Under the pieces are notes generated by a model that saw only the letters and a list, made by a program, of their open reading frames with translations, was not told where the DNA came from and ran no database searches. A stretch of DNA of 24,461 bases from Clostridia bacterium (GTDB taxonomy: Bacteria > Aerophobota > Aerophobia > Aerophobales > AE-B3A), in assembly GCA_009618505.1 (NCBI GenBank), contig WJOQ01000188.1, positions 1-24,461 of the forward strand, read 5' to 3'. Positions 1-6,886 of the stretch are shown in pieces (positions within the stretch are counted from its first letter, which is position 1; every line of letters starts with the position of its first letter). Made by a program: the position numbers and the translations under genes.

Positions 1-387
1 CACAAGGGTATAGGGACGGTAGTTATAGGTACAGTAAAAGGCGATTTGCATGATATTGGTAAGAACCTGGTAGGAATGATGCTGGAAGGAGCGGGTTTTG
101 AAGTAATAGACATAGGAGTGGATGTGGCTGCCGAGAAGTATATTCAGACAGCCAAGGAGAAAAATGCTTCCCTTATCGGGCTTTCTGCTCTTCTTACCAC
201 TACTATGGTTTCTATGAAGGATGTTGTTAAAGCTGCGCAAGAGACAGGTTCGGGCAGCCTTAAAGTTATGATCGGTGGCGCACCGCTTACCCAGAGTTAT
301 GCTGATGAGATTGGAGCCAATGGTTATGCGCCTGATGCGGCCTCGGCTGCGGATAAAGCAAAGGAACTCTTAGGGATTGGTAATTAA
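1..387 (+). CDS. Methyltransferase corrinoid (B12-binding) protein, 5' truncated
   Basis: Carries a methyl group on a cobamide cofactor between a substrate methyltransferase and an acceptor methyltransferase in the cytoplasm. The frame is open from base 1 (HKGIGTVVIGTVKGDLHDIG), so the gene begins outside the window. A TTG at 46 lies inside the conserved motif and is not the start. Visible motifs are the cobalamin signature D-x-H-x-x-G (GDLHDIG), the S-x-L strand (GLSALL) and the GG loop (MIGGAPLT), followed by the YAPDAASA ending typical of the MtmC/MtbC/MttC-like carrier family. The N-terminal helical cap domain is off the window. A strong terminator at 461-492 ends its transcript before the next C1 gene. 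The substrate (methylamines, methanol or another methyl donor) cannot be told from this part. The family call is firm, the partner unknown. Confidence 0.93.
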   Translation, partial: HKGIGTVVIGTVKGDLHDIGKNLVGMMLEGAGFEVIDIGVDVAAEKYIQTAKEKNASLIGLSALLTTTMVSMKDVVKAAQETGSGSLKVMIGGAPLTQSYADEIGANGYAPDAASAADKAKELLGIGN

Positions 388-460
388 GAATCAAAATTGG
401 ATTTTTTTGGTTTTTTCACTTTCCTGTAAAGAGAAAAGGTAGGAAGCAGATTAAGAAAAT

Positions 461-492
461 AAAAAAGATGGCATCAAAATGCCATCTTTTTT
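461..492 (+). terminator. Rho-independent terminator, probably bidirectional
   Basis: A perfect 13-bp stem (461-473 pairs with 480-492) closes a 6-nt loop (tcaaaa). The stem begins with six A and ends with six T, so it has a U-tract on either strand. It lies 74 nt after the corrinoid-protein stop and separates that gene from acsE. Confidence 0.88.
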
Positions 493-572
493 ATTAGAAA
501 TAAGTATTAGGGCAGGAGGGTTTAGAGTCAATAGGTAAGATAGAATAGGTATTCTTTTCGCAGAGGGAGATT

Positions 573-601
573 TTGACAACGATAGCAGAATTTGCTAGCC
601 T
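573..601 (+). promoter_or_regulatory. Possible promoter for the acsE gene
   Basis: TTGACA at 573-578 is followed after 17 nt by a poor -10 (TAGCCT, 596-601) that carries an upstream TG (593-594). It lies 39 nt before the acsE start and after the terminator at 461-492, where a promoter would be expected. The -10 match is weak, so this is tentative. Confidence 0.35.
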
Positions 602-639
602 TGAGAAAAGTAGAGGATTGAGGAAAGGACTTCTACTCG

Positions 640-1431
640 ATGTTAATCATAGGGGAAAAAATTAATACCAGTCTTTGCGGTGTCGAGAAAGCGGTAAAGA
701 CTAGAGATAAGGATTTTATTCAGAATCTGGCTAAAAAGCAGGTGGACTCAGGTGCAGATGTGTTAGATATAAATGTAGGTACCAGAATCCACTCAGAAGT
801 TAAAGATATGAAGTGGATGATAGGAATTGTTCAAGAGGTAGTTGATGTCCCTCTCTGTGTTGATAGCCCTCGTCCTGAGGCTGTAGAGGTCGGGTTGGCT
901 GAATGTAAAGGCAAGACGATGGTCAACTCTATCACTGCCGAAAAAAAAAGAATGGAGGAACTCCTTCCTCTTGTAGAGAGATCCGGCTGTAAAATAATTG
1001 CTTTGACTATGGATGATAGAGGGATTCCCGAAGATATAGAGCGGAGATATGAAATTGCTGATAAATTAATAAGAGCATTAACTAAAGCTGGAATTTCTTT
1101 GTCAGATATTTATATCGATCCTCTGGTTCATCCTGTTAGTACCGACTCATCTTCTGGATTAATTGTACTGAAATCTATAAAAAAAATTATGAGTTCTTTT
1201 GAGCATGTCCATACTATTTGTGGTTTAAGTAACATCTCCTTCGGTTTACCAACAAGGGATGTTTTGAACAAGAGCTTTCTCTTGCTGGCTATGTCTATGG
1301 GGCTTGATTCAGCTATTCTTGATCCTTTAGACAGAGAGATGATGGCGATGATTAGAGCAGGGGAAGTGCTTCTGGGTAAAGATGAATATTGTCTGAAGTA
1401 TTTGACTTCTTTTCGAGAAGGAAAATTCTGA
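640..1431 (+). CDS. acsE: Methyltetrahydrofolate:corrinoid methyltransferase (AcsE-type)
   Basis: Transfers the methyl group of 5-methyl-THF to a corrinoid protein, the link between the folate branch and acetyl-CoA synthase in the Wood-Ljungdahl pathway. The 263-residue protein is a single pterin-binding (dihydropteroate synthase-like) TIM barrel with the length of the Moorella enzyme. It starts LIIGEKIN and has D75 (CVDS), N96 (MVNS) and N198 (GLSN), matching the folate-binding Asp/Asn set of AcsE. The ATG at 640 is preceded by gaggaaagg at 620-628. It sits 3 nt before the 5-formyl-THF cyclo-ligase gene. No acs carbonyl-branch genes (acsA-D) are in the window, so its corrinoid partner could be AcsCD elsewhere or the carrier at 1-387. 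Alternatives are other MeTr-family enzymes such as the MtvB or MtrH type. Confidence 0.88.
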   Translation: MLIIGEKINTSLCGVEKAVKTRDKDFIQNLAKKQVDSGADVLDINVGTRIHSEVKDMKWMIGIVQEVVDVPLCVDSPRPEAVEVGLAECKGKTMVNSITAEKKRMEELLPLVERSGCKIIALTMDDRGIPEDIERRYEIADKLIRALTKAGISLSDIYIDPLVHPVSTDSSSGLIVLKSIKKIMSSFEHVHTICGLSNISFGLPTRDVLNKSFLLLAMSMGLDSAILDPLDREMMAMIRAGEVLLGKDEYCLKYLTSFREGKF

Positions 1432-1434
1432 TAG

Positions 1435-2043
1435 ATGCTGAACGCGAATATGGAAATAGAAAAACAGAAGTCATCATTAAGAAAAATAATTCTGGCTCTT
1501 CGTCGAGCCCAATCTTTCCGGGACATAGGAAAGAAAAGTGGTGATATAAGGAGGAAACTTTTTACCTTTGTCCCTTTTTGTCAGGCAGAGACGATTCTTT
1601 TTTATTTGGCTATGAAGGATGAAGTCCAAACTGAGAAAATGATAGAAGAATCTCTACAGAAGGGCAAAAGAGTAGTTGTTCCCTTTATTGATTGGCAAAG
1701 AAAAGAGATTCTGCCTTCGGAGATAAAAGACCTTACTAAGGACATCGAGATTGGCGTTTTCAAAATCCCTCAGCCGAAGAATAATTCATACTCTCCCTTT
1801 TCTCCAGTAAATATTGATATGGTAATAGTTCCCGGGGTCGTCTTTGATAGGAAGGGAAATCGTCTTGGTTTTGGAGGGGGTTTCTATGATAGATTTCTGG
1901 GTAAATTATCAGACAGAACTAAGCTAGTAGCTTTGGCTTTTGAATTACAACTGGTGGATAATGTTTCTTCTCAATCTCACGATATAGCTGTTGACTACCT
2001 TATTACTGAGAGAGGAATTATTAACTGCAAAAACCATGAATAG
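1435..2043 (+). CDS. 5-formyltetrahydrofolate cyclo-ligase
   Basis: ATP-dependent conversion of 5-formyl-THF to 5,10-methenyl-THF, which returns a dead-end folate to the C1 pool. The 202-residue protein has the family's C-terminal signature, VFDRKGNRLGFGGGFYDRFL at residues 136-155, and an N-terminal basic helix (SLRKIILALRR) that binds the nucleotide. The start is 3 nt after the acsE stop, so the two are co-transcribed and probably translationally coupled. A second ATG at 1450 (MEIEKQ) is also possible. The TAG stop at 2041-2043 sits at the edge of a heptamer-repeat array. It fits with AcsE and FchA as a folate C1 set. Confidence 0.93.
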   Translation: MLNANMEIEKQKSSLRKIILALRRAQSFRDIGKKSGDIRRKLFTFVPFCQAETILFYLAMKDEVQTEKMIEESLQKGKRVVVPFIDWQRKEILPSEIKDLTKDIEIGVFKIPQPKNNSYSPFSPVNIDMVIVPGVVFDRKGNRLGFGGGFYDRFLGKLSDRTKLVALAFELQLVDNVSSQSHDIAVDYLITERGIINCKNHE

Positions 2044-2270
2044 TTCACAGTTATGAGTTCATAGTTCATCGATAAAAAACAATAAGATGGTAAATAGTGA
2101 GTGGTGAATGGTAGGTAAGGTAAAAAGAAAAGTTCTCTCTCCCTAAGGAGAAAGGGCGGGGGGTGAGATACGAGATACGAACAACGAGATACGAGATATG
2201 CCCAGCCTAGCCAGGCGTATCTTGATTAACGGGCTAGCAGGTCAATGAACAATGAACTACGAACAATGAA
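2037..2270 (+). repeat. Cluster of four heptamer-period arrays
   Basis: This 250-bp spacer between the cyclo-ligase and fchA holds four separate arrays with a 7-bp period: TTCACAG/TTATGAG/TTCATAG/TTCATCG at 2044-2071 (possibly one more unit from 2037); ATGGTAA/ATAGTGA/GTGGTGA/ATGGTAG at 2087-2114; GAGATAC, GAGATAC, GAACAAC, GAGATAC, GAGATAT at 2165-2199; and CAATGAA, CAATGAA, CTACGAA, CAATGAA at 2243-2270. The words differ between arrays while the period does not. Bases 2166-2194 (29 nt) recur exactly at 6841-6869. A C/T-rich hairpin repeat is embedded at 2134-2166. No ORF or promoter of note is visible. Confidence 0.85.
2134..2166 (-). repeat. C/T-rich hairpin repeat, copy 1 (inverted orientation)
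   Basis: Read on the minus strand this resembles the elements at 15424, 19241 and 20934: a CTCACC box, a CCC-rich block and a short GGGAGAG arm. It is the most diverged copy. It joins directly onto the GAGATAC heptamer array, as the 15424 copy joins another array. Confidence 0.6.
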
Positions 2271-2294
2271 TACAGAAAGCGGTTGGGGTGAAGA

Positions 2295-2924
2295 ATGTGC
2301 CTGAATCAGCCATTGAAGAGTTTTATAGATAATACAGCCAAAGGGACTCCTACTCCAGGAGGGGGAAGCGTGGCCGCGCTGGTAGGCTCTTTGGGAGCAG
2401 CTCTTCTCTGTATGGTAGGAAATTTTACCGTAGGAAAGCCAAAATATAAAAGCGTGGAAAAAGATGTTAAAGAGATCCTTGCGGAAGCGGATAAACTTAA
2501 AGAAAGTCTTTTTGTATTGACAAGAGAGGACATGGAAGCCTATGAGAAATTTTCCCGGGCCAGTCGGATGCCAAAGGATACTCCGGTGATGAGAGAAAAG
2601 CGGAAACAGGTGTTACAAAAAACTCTAAAAGAGGCTGCTGAGGTTCCCTGGCGTATATCACAAGCTTCTCTTCAGGTAATAGAATTGGCAGAGAAACTTC
2701 TCCCTAAGGGAAATCCTAACTTGATAACTGATGTGGGAGTGGGTGTTTTATTGGCAGAAGCAGCCTTGAAGAGCGCTGTCTTGAATGTGAAAATTAATCT
2801 CTCTTTCATTAAAGACGAGGAATATAAGAATAGAAGAAGCAAGGCTTTAGAGGATATCCTATCCCGGGCTTCTCAAATAAAGGACGGGGTGTTAAAAGCA
2901 ATTCAGGAAGAAATGGACGGGTAA
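2295..2924 (+). CDS. fchA: Methenyltetrahydrofolate cyclohydrolase / formiminotransferase-cyclodeaminase family protein
   Basis: Interconverts 10-formyl-THF and 5,10-methenyl-THF in the folate branch of the Wood-Ljungdahl pathway. The 209-residue, mostly helical protein has the FTCD_C signature PTPGGGSVAA at residues 19-28 and the conserved N(P/L)ITDVGVG segment near residues 141-149, with the usual length of clostridial FchA. A Shine-Dalgarno-like ggttggggtg lies 4-13 nt before the ATG. No glutamate formiminotransferase domain or histidine-utilisation genes are nearby, and AcsE is two genes upstream, so a C1 role is favoured over cyclodeaminase in histidine breakdown. It is separated from the cyclo-ligase by 250 bp of repeats and lies 21 nt before the glycosyltransferase gene. 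Confidence 0.88.
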   Translation: MCLNQPLKSFIDNTAKGTPTPGGGSVAALVGSLGAALLCMVGNFTVGKPKYKSVEKDVKEILAEADKLKESLFVLTREDMEAYEKFSRASRMPKDTPVMREKRKQVLQKTLKEAAEVPWRISQASLQVIELAEKLLPKGNPNLITDVGVGVLLAEAALKSAVLNVKINLSFIKDEEYKNRRSKALEDILSRASQIKDGVLKAIQEEMDG

Positions 2925-2945
2925 TAAAAAGGGGAAGAGATAGAT

Positions 2946-4016
2946 ATGAAGACTCTCTTTGCTGTCTGTTCTTGGGGTTTGGGTCATGCTACCAGGGATA
3001 TTCCTCTTATGCGAGGTATCCTGAAGGCTAAGCATAGTCTGACTATTGTAGGAAAAGGGAGATCATTGGAGCTTTTAAAAAGTGAACTTGGAGATAGATG
3101 CCAGTATGTGAGTATGTCTGATTATTCTTCTGTCTATTCCAAGAAGGACTTCTCCGTAGCTAAATTTCTAGGTTATTTCCCTTTCTATATAGATGAAATC
3201 GTCAAAGAACACATTAAGATTAAGAAGCTGGTCAGAAAAGAGAAGTACGAGAGAATAATCTCTGACAGTCGTTTCGGCGTTTATGATAAGAAGATTCCTT
3301 CCTATTTTATTTTTCATCAATTGAGGTTTATTTCTCCTGTTCGTATAAAGCTTTTCGAAATGGCTACAGAGAGGTTCAATTATTCTTTTCTTAAAGAAAA
3401 TTTCTCTATGTTTTTGGTTCCCGATGATAAAAGAGATCCCTTAAGTGGAGATCTTTCTCATAATCTGAGGTATTTTAGGGATAACAAGGTAGAATATTTA
3501 GGGATTATTTCTGATTTGAAAAAAAGAGAGGTCAAGCAAGACATCGATTATTTTATTTCTTTATCTGGGCCCGAACCCCAGAGGACGGTCCTGGAAAAGA
3601 TAATTCTGAAGCAGGCATCTTCCCTGAAAGGGAAAGTCGTTATTGCTCTGGGTAGACCTGAAGACCAGAGAAATAGGACTTTCAATCATCTTCGTATCTT
3701 TGGGTACTTAGGGAGAAAGAAGCAGGAGGAAATTATGAATAGAGCCAAATTGGTAATTACTCGATCTGGCTATACTACTCTTATGGAACTAGTTGCTTTA
3801 AATAAGAAAGCTTTACTTATTCCTACTCCTGGACAGACAGAACAGGTTTATCTGGCGGATTATCATAGAAAAAAGGGAAATTTCTACAGCGTCAGCCAGG
3901 ATGAGTTGAATCTGACAAGAGATGTAGAAATAGCCAGCCAATATAGAGGGTTGAGTGATGAGGTTGATACAGATAAGGCTGTAGAAATTTTCATGAAGAA
4001 CGTTTTTGGGAAATGA
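2946..4016 (+). CDS. GT28 (MurG-like) family glycosyltransferase
   Basis: A predicted cytoplasmic or peripheral-membrane glycosyltransferase of 356 residues with GT-B architecture. The N-terminal domain opens with a glycine-rich acceptor loop (SWGLGHATRDIPL, residues 9-21). The C-terminal part carries a nucleotide-sugar binding block (ITRSGYTTLMELVALNKKAL) ending in PTPGQTEQVYLA, as in GT28 enzymes. It lacks an obvious signal peptide. The start at 2946 follows ggggaagag. The last codons overlap the next gene by 4 nt (ATGA). It resembles conserved proteins of the MurG/MGDG-synthase superfamily whose substrates are unknown. Its neighbours (flippase-like membrane protein and GT4) suggest a glycolipid or lipid-linked saccharide pathway. 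Confidence 0.82.
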   Translation: MKTLFAVCSWGLGHATRDIPLMRGILKAKHSLTIVGKGRSLELLKSELGDRCQYVSMSDYSSVYSKKDFSVAKFLGYFPFYIDEIVKEHIKIKKLVRKEKYERIISDSRFGVYDKKIPSYFIFHQLRFISPVRIKLFEMATERFNYSFLKENFSMFLVPDDKRDPLSGDLSHNLRYFRDNKVEYLGIISDLKKREVKQDIDYFISLSGPEPQRTVLEKIILKQASSLKGKVVIALGRPEDQRNRTFNHLRIFGYLGRKKQEEIMNRAKLVITRSGYTTLMELVALNKKALLIPTPGQTEQVYLADYHRKKGNFYSVSQDELNLTRDVEIASQYRGLSDEVDTDKAVEIFMKNVFGK

Positions 4017-5017
4017 AGAGAAAATTTCTTATTACTTTGTCTACTGTAATCGGCATAGTTATTGTTGTCTTGATATTTCGTTTTGCCGATATTGGGCAAA
4101 TATTTTTTCAGGCCAAAGAGATAGGTTTTTTAGGAGCAGGTATTTTTCTGGCAAATGCTTTTTTGATAATTCTTCTCTCCAGCCTTTCCTGGCGTATTAT
4201 TTTAAAGTCTTATGGTTTTTCTCCTCCTTTTAAAGATGTATTGTCGGCCAAGATAATCGGCTCTATGGTCAGCTATCTTACCCCTTCTATGTATATTGGA
4301 GGAGAGCCATTGAGAACATACATAATCAGCAAGAGACACAAATATCCTATGGCTAAGATAGGGGCCAGTGTTATCGTGGATAAATTCCTGGAATTAGGAG
4401 CAGGTTTGTTTTTCATTTACCTGGGGAGCATCCTGACTCTAATAGAATACAAACTTCCTTTTCAGATCTATCTTACCCTTTTGATTGTTAATATTCTTTT
4501 TGGTCTGGGAATGGGACTTTTACTCATCAGTTTTATTTTTAGAAATAGAGTTTTTACTAAAATAGCTGCCTTTATAGGACGGATAAAGATTCTATCCAGA
4601 ATAATAGAGAAAATTATACCTCACATATCGGAAATAGAAAATGAGATTTTTTTATCTTTCAGGCAACACCGACGAGAGACATTTATTGCTTTTTGCCTCA
4701 ATCTTTTAGCTGGATTTCTTATCTTTCTAAAGCCGGCTATTTTCTTTTATTTTCTTGAATTCATGTTTAGGTTTTCTCAATTAGCTTTAGTCTTTGCTCT
4801 TACTCATCTTATCTTAGCCTTTCAGTTCACTCCTGGAGCCCTGGGTATTTATGAACTAGGAGCAGTAGGAATTTACCGAATTATTGGAATAGGGGCAGAC
4901 AAAGCGCTTGCTTTTACTTTAATGATTAGGTTCACTGACCTGATAGGGGTAAGTATAGCTGTCTTCCTAATTATTCGTTTTGGGCTCTTGAAATTTCGAA
5001 GCGAGAAGAAAGAATGA
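4013..5017 (+). CDS. UPF0104 / lysylphosphatidylglycerol-synthase TM-region (flippase-like) membrane protein
   Basis: An integral inner-membrane protein of 334 residues with about eight hydrophobic segments. The first is at residues ~5-24 and the last at ~305-326. Family hallmarks are GGEPLRTYIISK with ASVIVDKFLE in the first half and the late motif FTPGALGIYELGAVGIYRIIG. These proteins correspond to the flippase domain of MprF without the aminoacyl-transferase half, and lipid translocation is inferred from that. It overlaps both neighbours by 4 nt (ATGA), so the three genes are made stoichiometrically. Sitting between two glycosyltransferases, it is a good candidate to move a glycosylated lipid. 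Confidence 0.83.
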   Translation: MKRKFLITLSTVIGIVIVVLIFRFADIGQIFFQAKEIGFLGAGIFLANAFLIILLSSLSWRIILKSYGFSPPFKDVLSAKIIGSMVSYLTPSMYIGGEPLRTYIISKRHKYPMAKIGASVIVDKFLELGAGLFFIYLGSILTLIEYKLPFQIYLTLLIVNILFGLGMGLLLISFIFRNRVFTKIAAFIGRIKILSRIIEKIIPHISEIENEIFLSFRQHRRETFIAFCLNLLAGFLIFLKPAIFFYFLEFMFRFSQLALVFALTHLILAFQFTPGALGIYELGAVGIYRIIGIGADKALAFTLMIRFTDLIGVSIAVFLIIRFGLLKFRSEKKE

Positions 5018-6162
5018 GGGTTTGTTTTTCCTCCGATCAGTCCTTTCCTCCTTTAGGGGGAGAAGGGGTCTCTACAGAGAACTTCTGCGTGAGGTTAAGC
5101 CAGAGAAATCACCGGGTCACTGTTCTTACCTCAAAGGCTAAAAATATCCCTTTGGTGAAAGAAATCAGGATTTATAGATTCTTTACTTTTCATTTTCCCA
5201 TAGCAAAAAATTACCTTGCTTTTCCTGCTTTCAAGAAAGTCGTTTCTGTACTAAAAAAGGAAAAAATAGAGATAATTCAAATCAACGAGTCCAGTTATTT
5301 AGGCTGGCAATCATCGAAAGCAGCCAGGAAACTAAATATTCCTGTGGTCATCGGATTTCATAGCCAGGTAGGTAATATTTTTCCTTTCTATGCTCCTTTT
5401 TTTATTAAGAAACTAATCGAGCTGTGGTTCTCCTATTTCTTTAGGAAAGGAGATTTGGTAATTGCTCCTTCTCATTTTGCTGCTCGGCTCTGTCAAAAGT
5501 ATACTGATGAACCTATACGGGTGGTGAGTAACGGGGTCGATTTAAAAAAATTCAATCCAGGAAGGGTTAGTTCTGAGGATGAGAGGAGGTTCAGGGAAAG
5601 GTATCTCTTGAGAGATTCTTCTCTTCTACTTTACGCAGGCAGACTTAGTTATGAAAAGAATTTAGGCTATCTTTTAAGAATAATGCAGACTCTAAGCAAG
5701 AAGAAAAAAGGAATTAAACTGTTGATTGTGGGTGAAGGTATACTGAAGAAAGATTTGGAGAAGAAGGTGAAAAAGACAGGAATGACAGAGGACGTTGTCA
5801 TTGCCGGCTATCTACGAGGAAAGGATTTGCTTTGCGCCTATTTCTGTGCGGATATTTTTGTCCTGCCTTCTTTTTGTGAGCTCCAGAGCATAGCTACTAT
5901 GGAGGCTATGGCTATGAAGACAACTGTTCTGGTGGCGAGAAATGAAGGAAACGCAGCTCAAGAGCTAGTAAAGGAAGGAATTAATGGCTATACTTTTGGC
6001 TTAGAAGACACAGGGGAAGCAGTGGATAAAATCATTAGAATTCTTTCTGATAAAGAGTTGAAAAGAACTATGAAGGAGGAGTCTTTTAAGGCTATCCAGG
6101 AACATAACATAGAGGAGAGTATTTCAGAGCTGGAGGAGATATATCAAGGCCTTCTCAAGTAG
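5014..6162 (+). CDS. GT4 family glycosyltransferase
   Basis: A retaining GT-B glycosyltransferase of 382 residues. The N-terminal domain opens FSSDQSFPPLGGEGVSTENF, with the glycine-rich GGEGVSTE acceptor loop. The linker holds VVSNGVDLKKFNPG. The C-terminal domain has YAGRLSYEKNLGYLL, VGEG and the E-x7-E motif (ELQSIATME). The pattern resembles diacylglycerol glucosyltransferases and other GT4 lipid glycosyltransferases; the exact sugar and acceptor are unknown. It starts inside the stop of the flippase-like gene (ATGA overlap). It ends just before a heptamer array at 6166. Confidence 0.87.
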   Translation: MRVCFSSDQSFPPLGGEGVSTENFCVRLSQRNHRVTVLTSKAKNIPLVKEIRIYRFFTFHFPIAKNYLAFPAFKKVVSVLKKEKIEIIQINESSYLGWQSSKAARKLNIPVVIGFHSQVGNIFPFYAPFFIKKLIELWFSYFFRKGDLVIAPSHFAARLCQKYTDEPIRVVSNGVDLKKFNPGRVSSEDERRFRERYLLRDSSLLLYAGRLSYEKNLGYLLRIMQTLSKKKKGIKLLIVGEGILKKDLEKKVKKTGMTEDVVIAGYLRGKDLLCAYFCADIFVLPSFCELQSIATMEAMAMKTTVLVARNEGNAAQELVKEGINGYTFGLEDTGEAVDKIIRILSDKELKRTMKEESFKAIQEHNIEESISELEEIYQGLLK

Positions 6163-6165
6163 AAT

Positions 6166-6312
6166 GTATGTCGTATATAGTATATCGTATGTTGTGAAAA
6201 AGAAAAGAAGATACTCGATTCTAGATGCTCGATGTTCGTGAAGGAAGAAAGACAAAAAATGAGGGAGGAAACCAAAACGAGTATCTAGTATCGAGCATCG
6301 AATATCTAGGAG
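6166..6312 (+). repeat. Three heptamer-period arrays upstream of queD
   Basis: GTATGTC, GTATATA, GTATATC, GTATGTT at 6166-6193; CTCGATT, CTAGATG, CTCGATG, TTCGTGA at 6214-6241; CGAGTAT, CTAGTAT, CGAGCAT, CGAATAT, CTAGGAG at 6278-6312. The second and third are partly inverted copies: gatgctcgat (6224-6233) pairs with atcgagcatc (6290-6299), so a cruciform or RNA hairpin of about 65 nt loop could form. The last unit contributes the aggag used as the queD ribosome-binding site. Confidence 0.8.
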
Positions 6313-6325
6313 AGTGGAGAATACG

Positions 6326-6745
6326 ATGTATGAATTGATGGTTAGAAGTAATTTTGCTGCTGCTCATCAATTAAGAGAAATAGGAGGTAGTTGCGAACAA
6401 TTACACGGACACACCTGGAAGGTTGAGGTATTCCTTCAAGGGGAAGAATTAGAAGAAAAAGGAATACTTATGGATTTTAGAAAGGTTAGGAGTATAGTTA
6501 AGAAACGGATAGATAAACTGGACCACCACTATTTGAATGACGTTTTAGAAGGAATGAATCCTACCACCGAGAATCTGGCTAGATATTTATTTGAGAAATT
6601 GCAGGAAAGTATATGTTCAGAAGGAGCGAAGTTAAGTAAAATAAGGGTATGGGAATCCGATGATGCTTGCGTAAGCTATGAAAAACCGTATCTAGTATCT
6701 GGTATCTCGTATCTCGAAAAGAAGAAGAAGAAGAAGAAAGCATAA
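6326..6745 (+). CDS. queD: 6-carboxytetrahydropterin synthase QueD, with repeat-encoded C-terminal tail
   Basis: Makes 6-carboxy-5,6,7,8-tetrahydropterin from dihydroneopterin triphosphate, an early step to queuosine and other deazapurines. The ATG at 6326 gives the standard N-terminus (MYEL...FAAAHQL) and has aggag at 6309-6313 plus tggag at 6315-6319. A GTG at 6314 lies inside that site and is rejected. Zinc ligands are H14, H27 and H29 (LHGHTW), the nucleophile is C23, D66/H67 sit in LDHHYLND, and E110 is in VWESDDA. The normal protein would end near residue 119 (SYE). The remaining 20 residues (KPYLVSGISYLE plus a lysine run) are encoded by a heptamer array and an AAG microsatellite. No queC, queE or queF is nearby, so another PTPS-family role is possible. 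Confidence 0.88.
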   Translation: MYELMVRSNFAAAHQLREIGGSCEQLHGHTWKVEVFLQGEELEEKGILMDFRKVRSIVKKRIDKLDHHYLNDVLEGMNPTTENLARYLFEKLQESICSEGAKLSKIRVWESDDACVSYEKPYLVSGISYLEKKKKKKKA

Positions 6746-6869
6746 AACGTAAAGCGAAAAATGCAAAACCATAGAGTAAAATTCAGAACACTTAAACTTT
6801 GAATTATGATCTTTGGCTTTTAGTTCTTGTACGCTATACTAGATACGAGATACGAACAACGAGATACGA
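6687..6869 (+). repeat. Heptamer-period arrays across the queD 3' end and the queD-HPS spacer
   Basis: CGTATCT, AGTATCT, GGTATCT, CGTATCT at 6687-6714 lie inside the queD reading frame, followed by (AAG)6 at 6719-6736. AAAACGT, AAAGCGA, AAAATGC, AAAACCA follow at 6744-6771. From about 6793 a longer, looser 7-bp phased stretch runs to GATACGA, GATACGA, ACAACGA, GATACGA at 6842-6869. Bases 6841-6869 are identical to 2166-2194. The in-frame upstream codons this creates before the HPS gene are repeat, not protein. Confidence 0.82.
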
Positions 6870-6886
6870 AGTTGGGGAGGTATTTA

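Noticed and set aside
46..387. TTG at 46 as start of the corrinoid protein
   Set aside because: It falls inside the conserved cobalamin-binding motif, and the frame is open and conserved back to base 1.
1128..1526. Minus-strand reading frame across acsE and the cyclo-ligase
   Set aside because: It is antisense to two clearly conserved genes, has no ribosome-binding site and resembles no family.
2165..2270. Possible CRISPR array from repeated 7-mers
   Set aside because: Units are contiguous 7-bp words without spacers of constant length, and no cas gene is present in the window.
6827..6886. Upstream TTG start for the HPS-RraA gene
   Set aside because: The extra 20 residues translate heptamer repeats; a perfect ribosome-binding site precedes the ATG at 6887.
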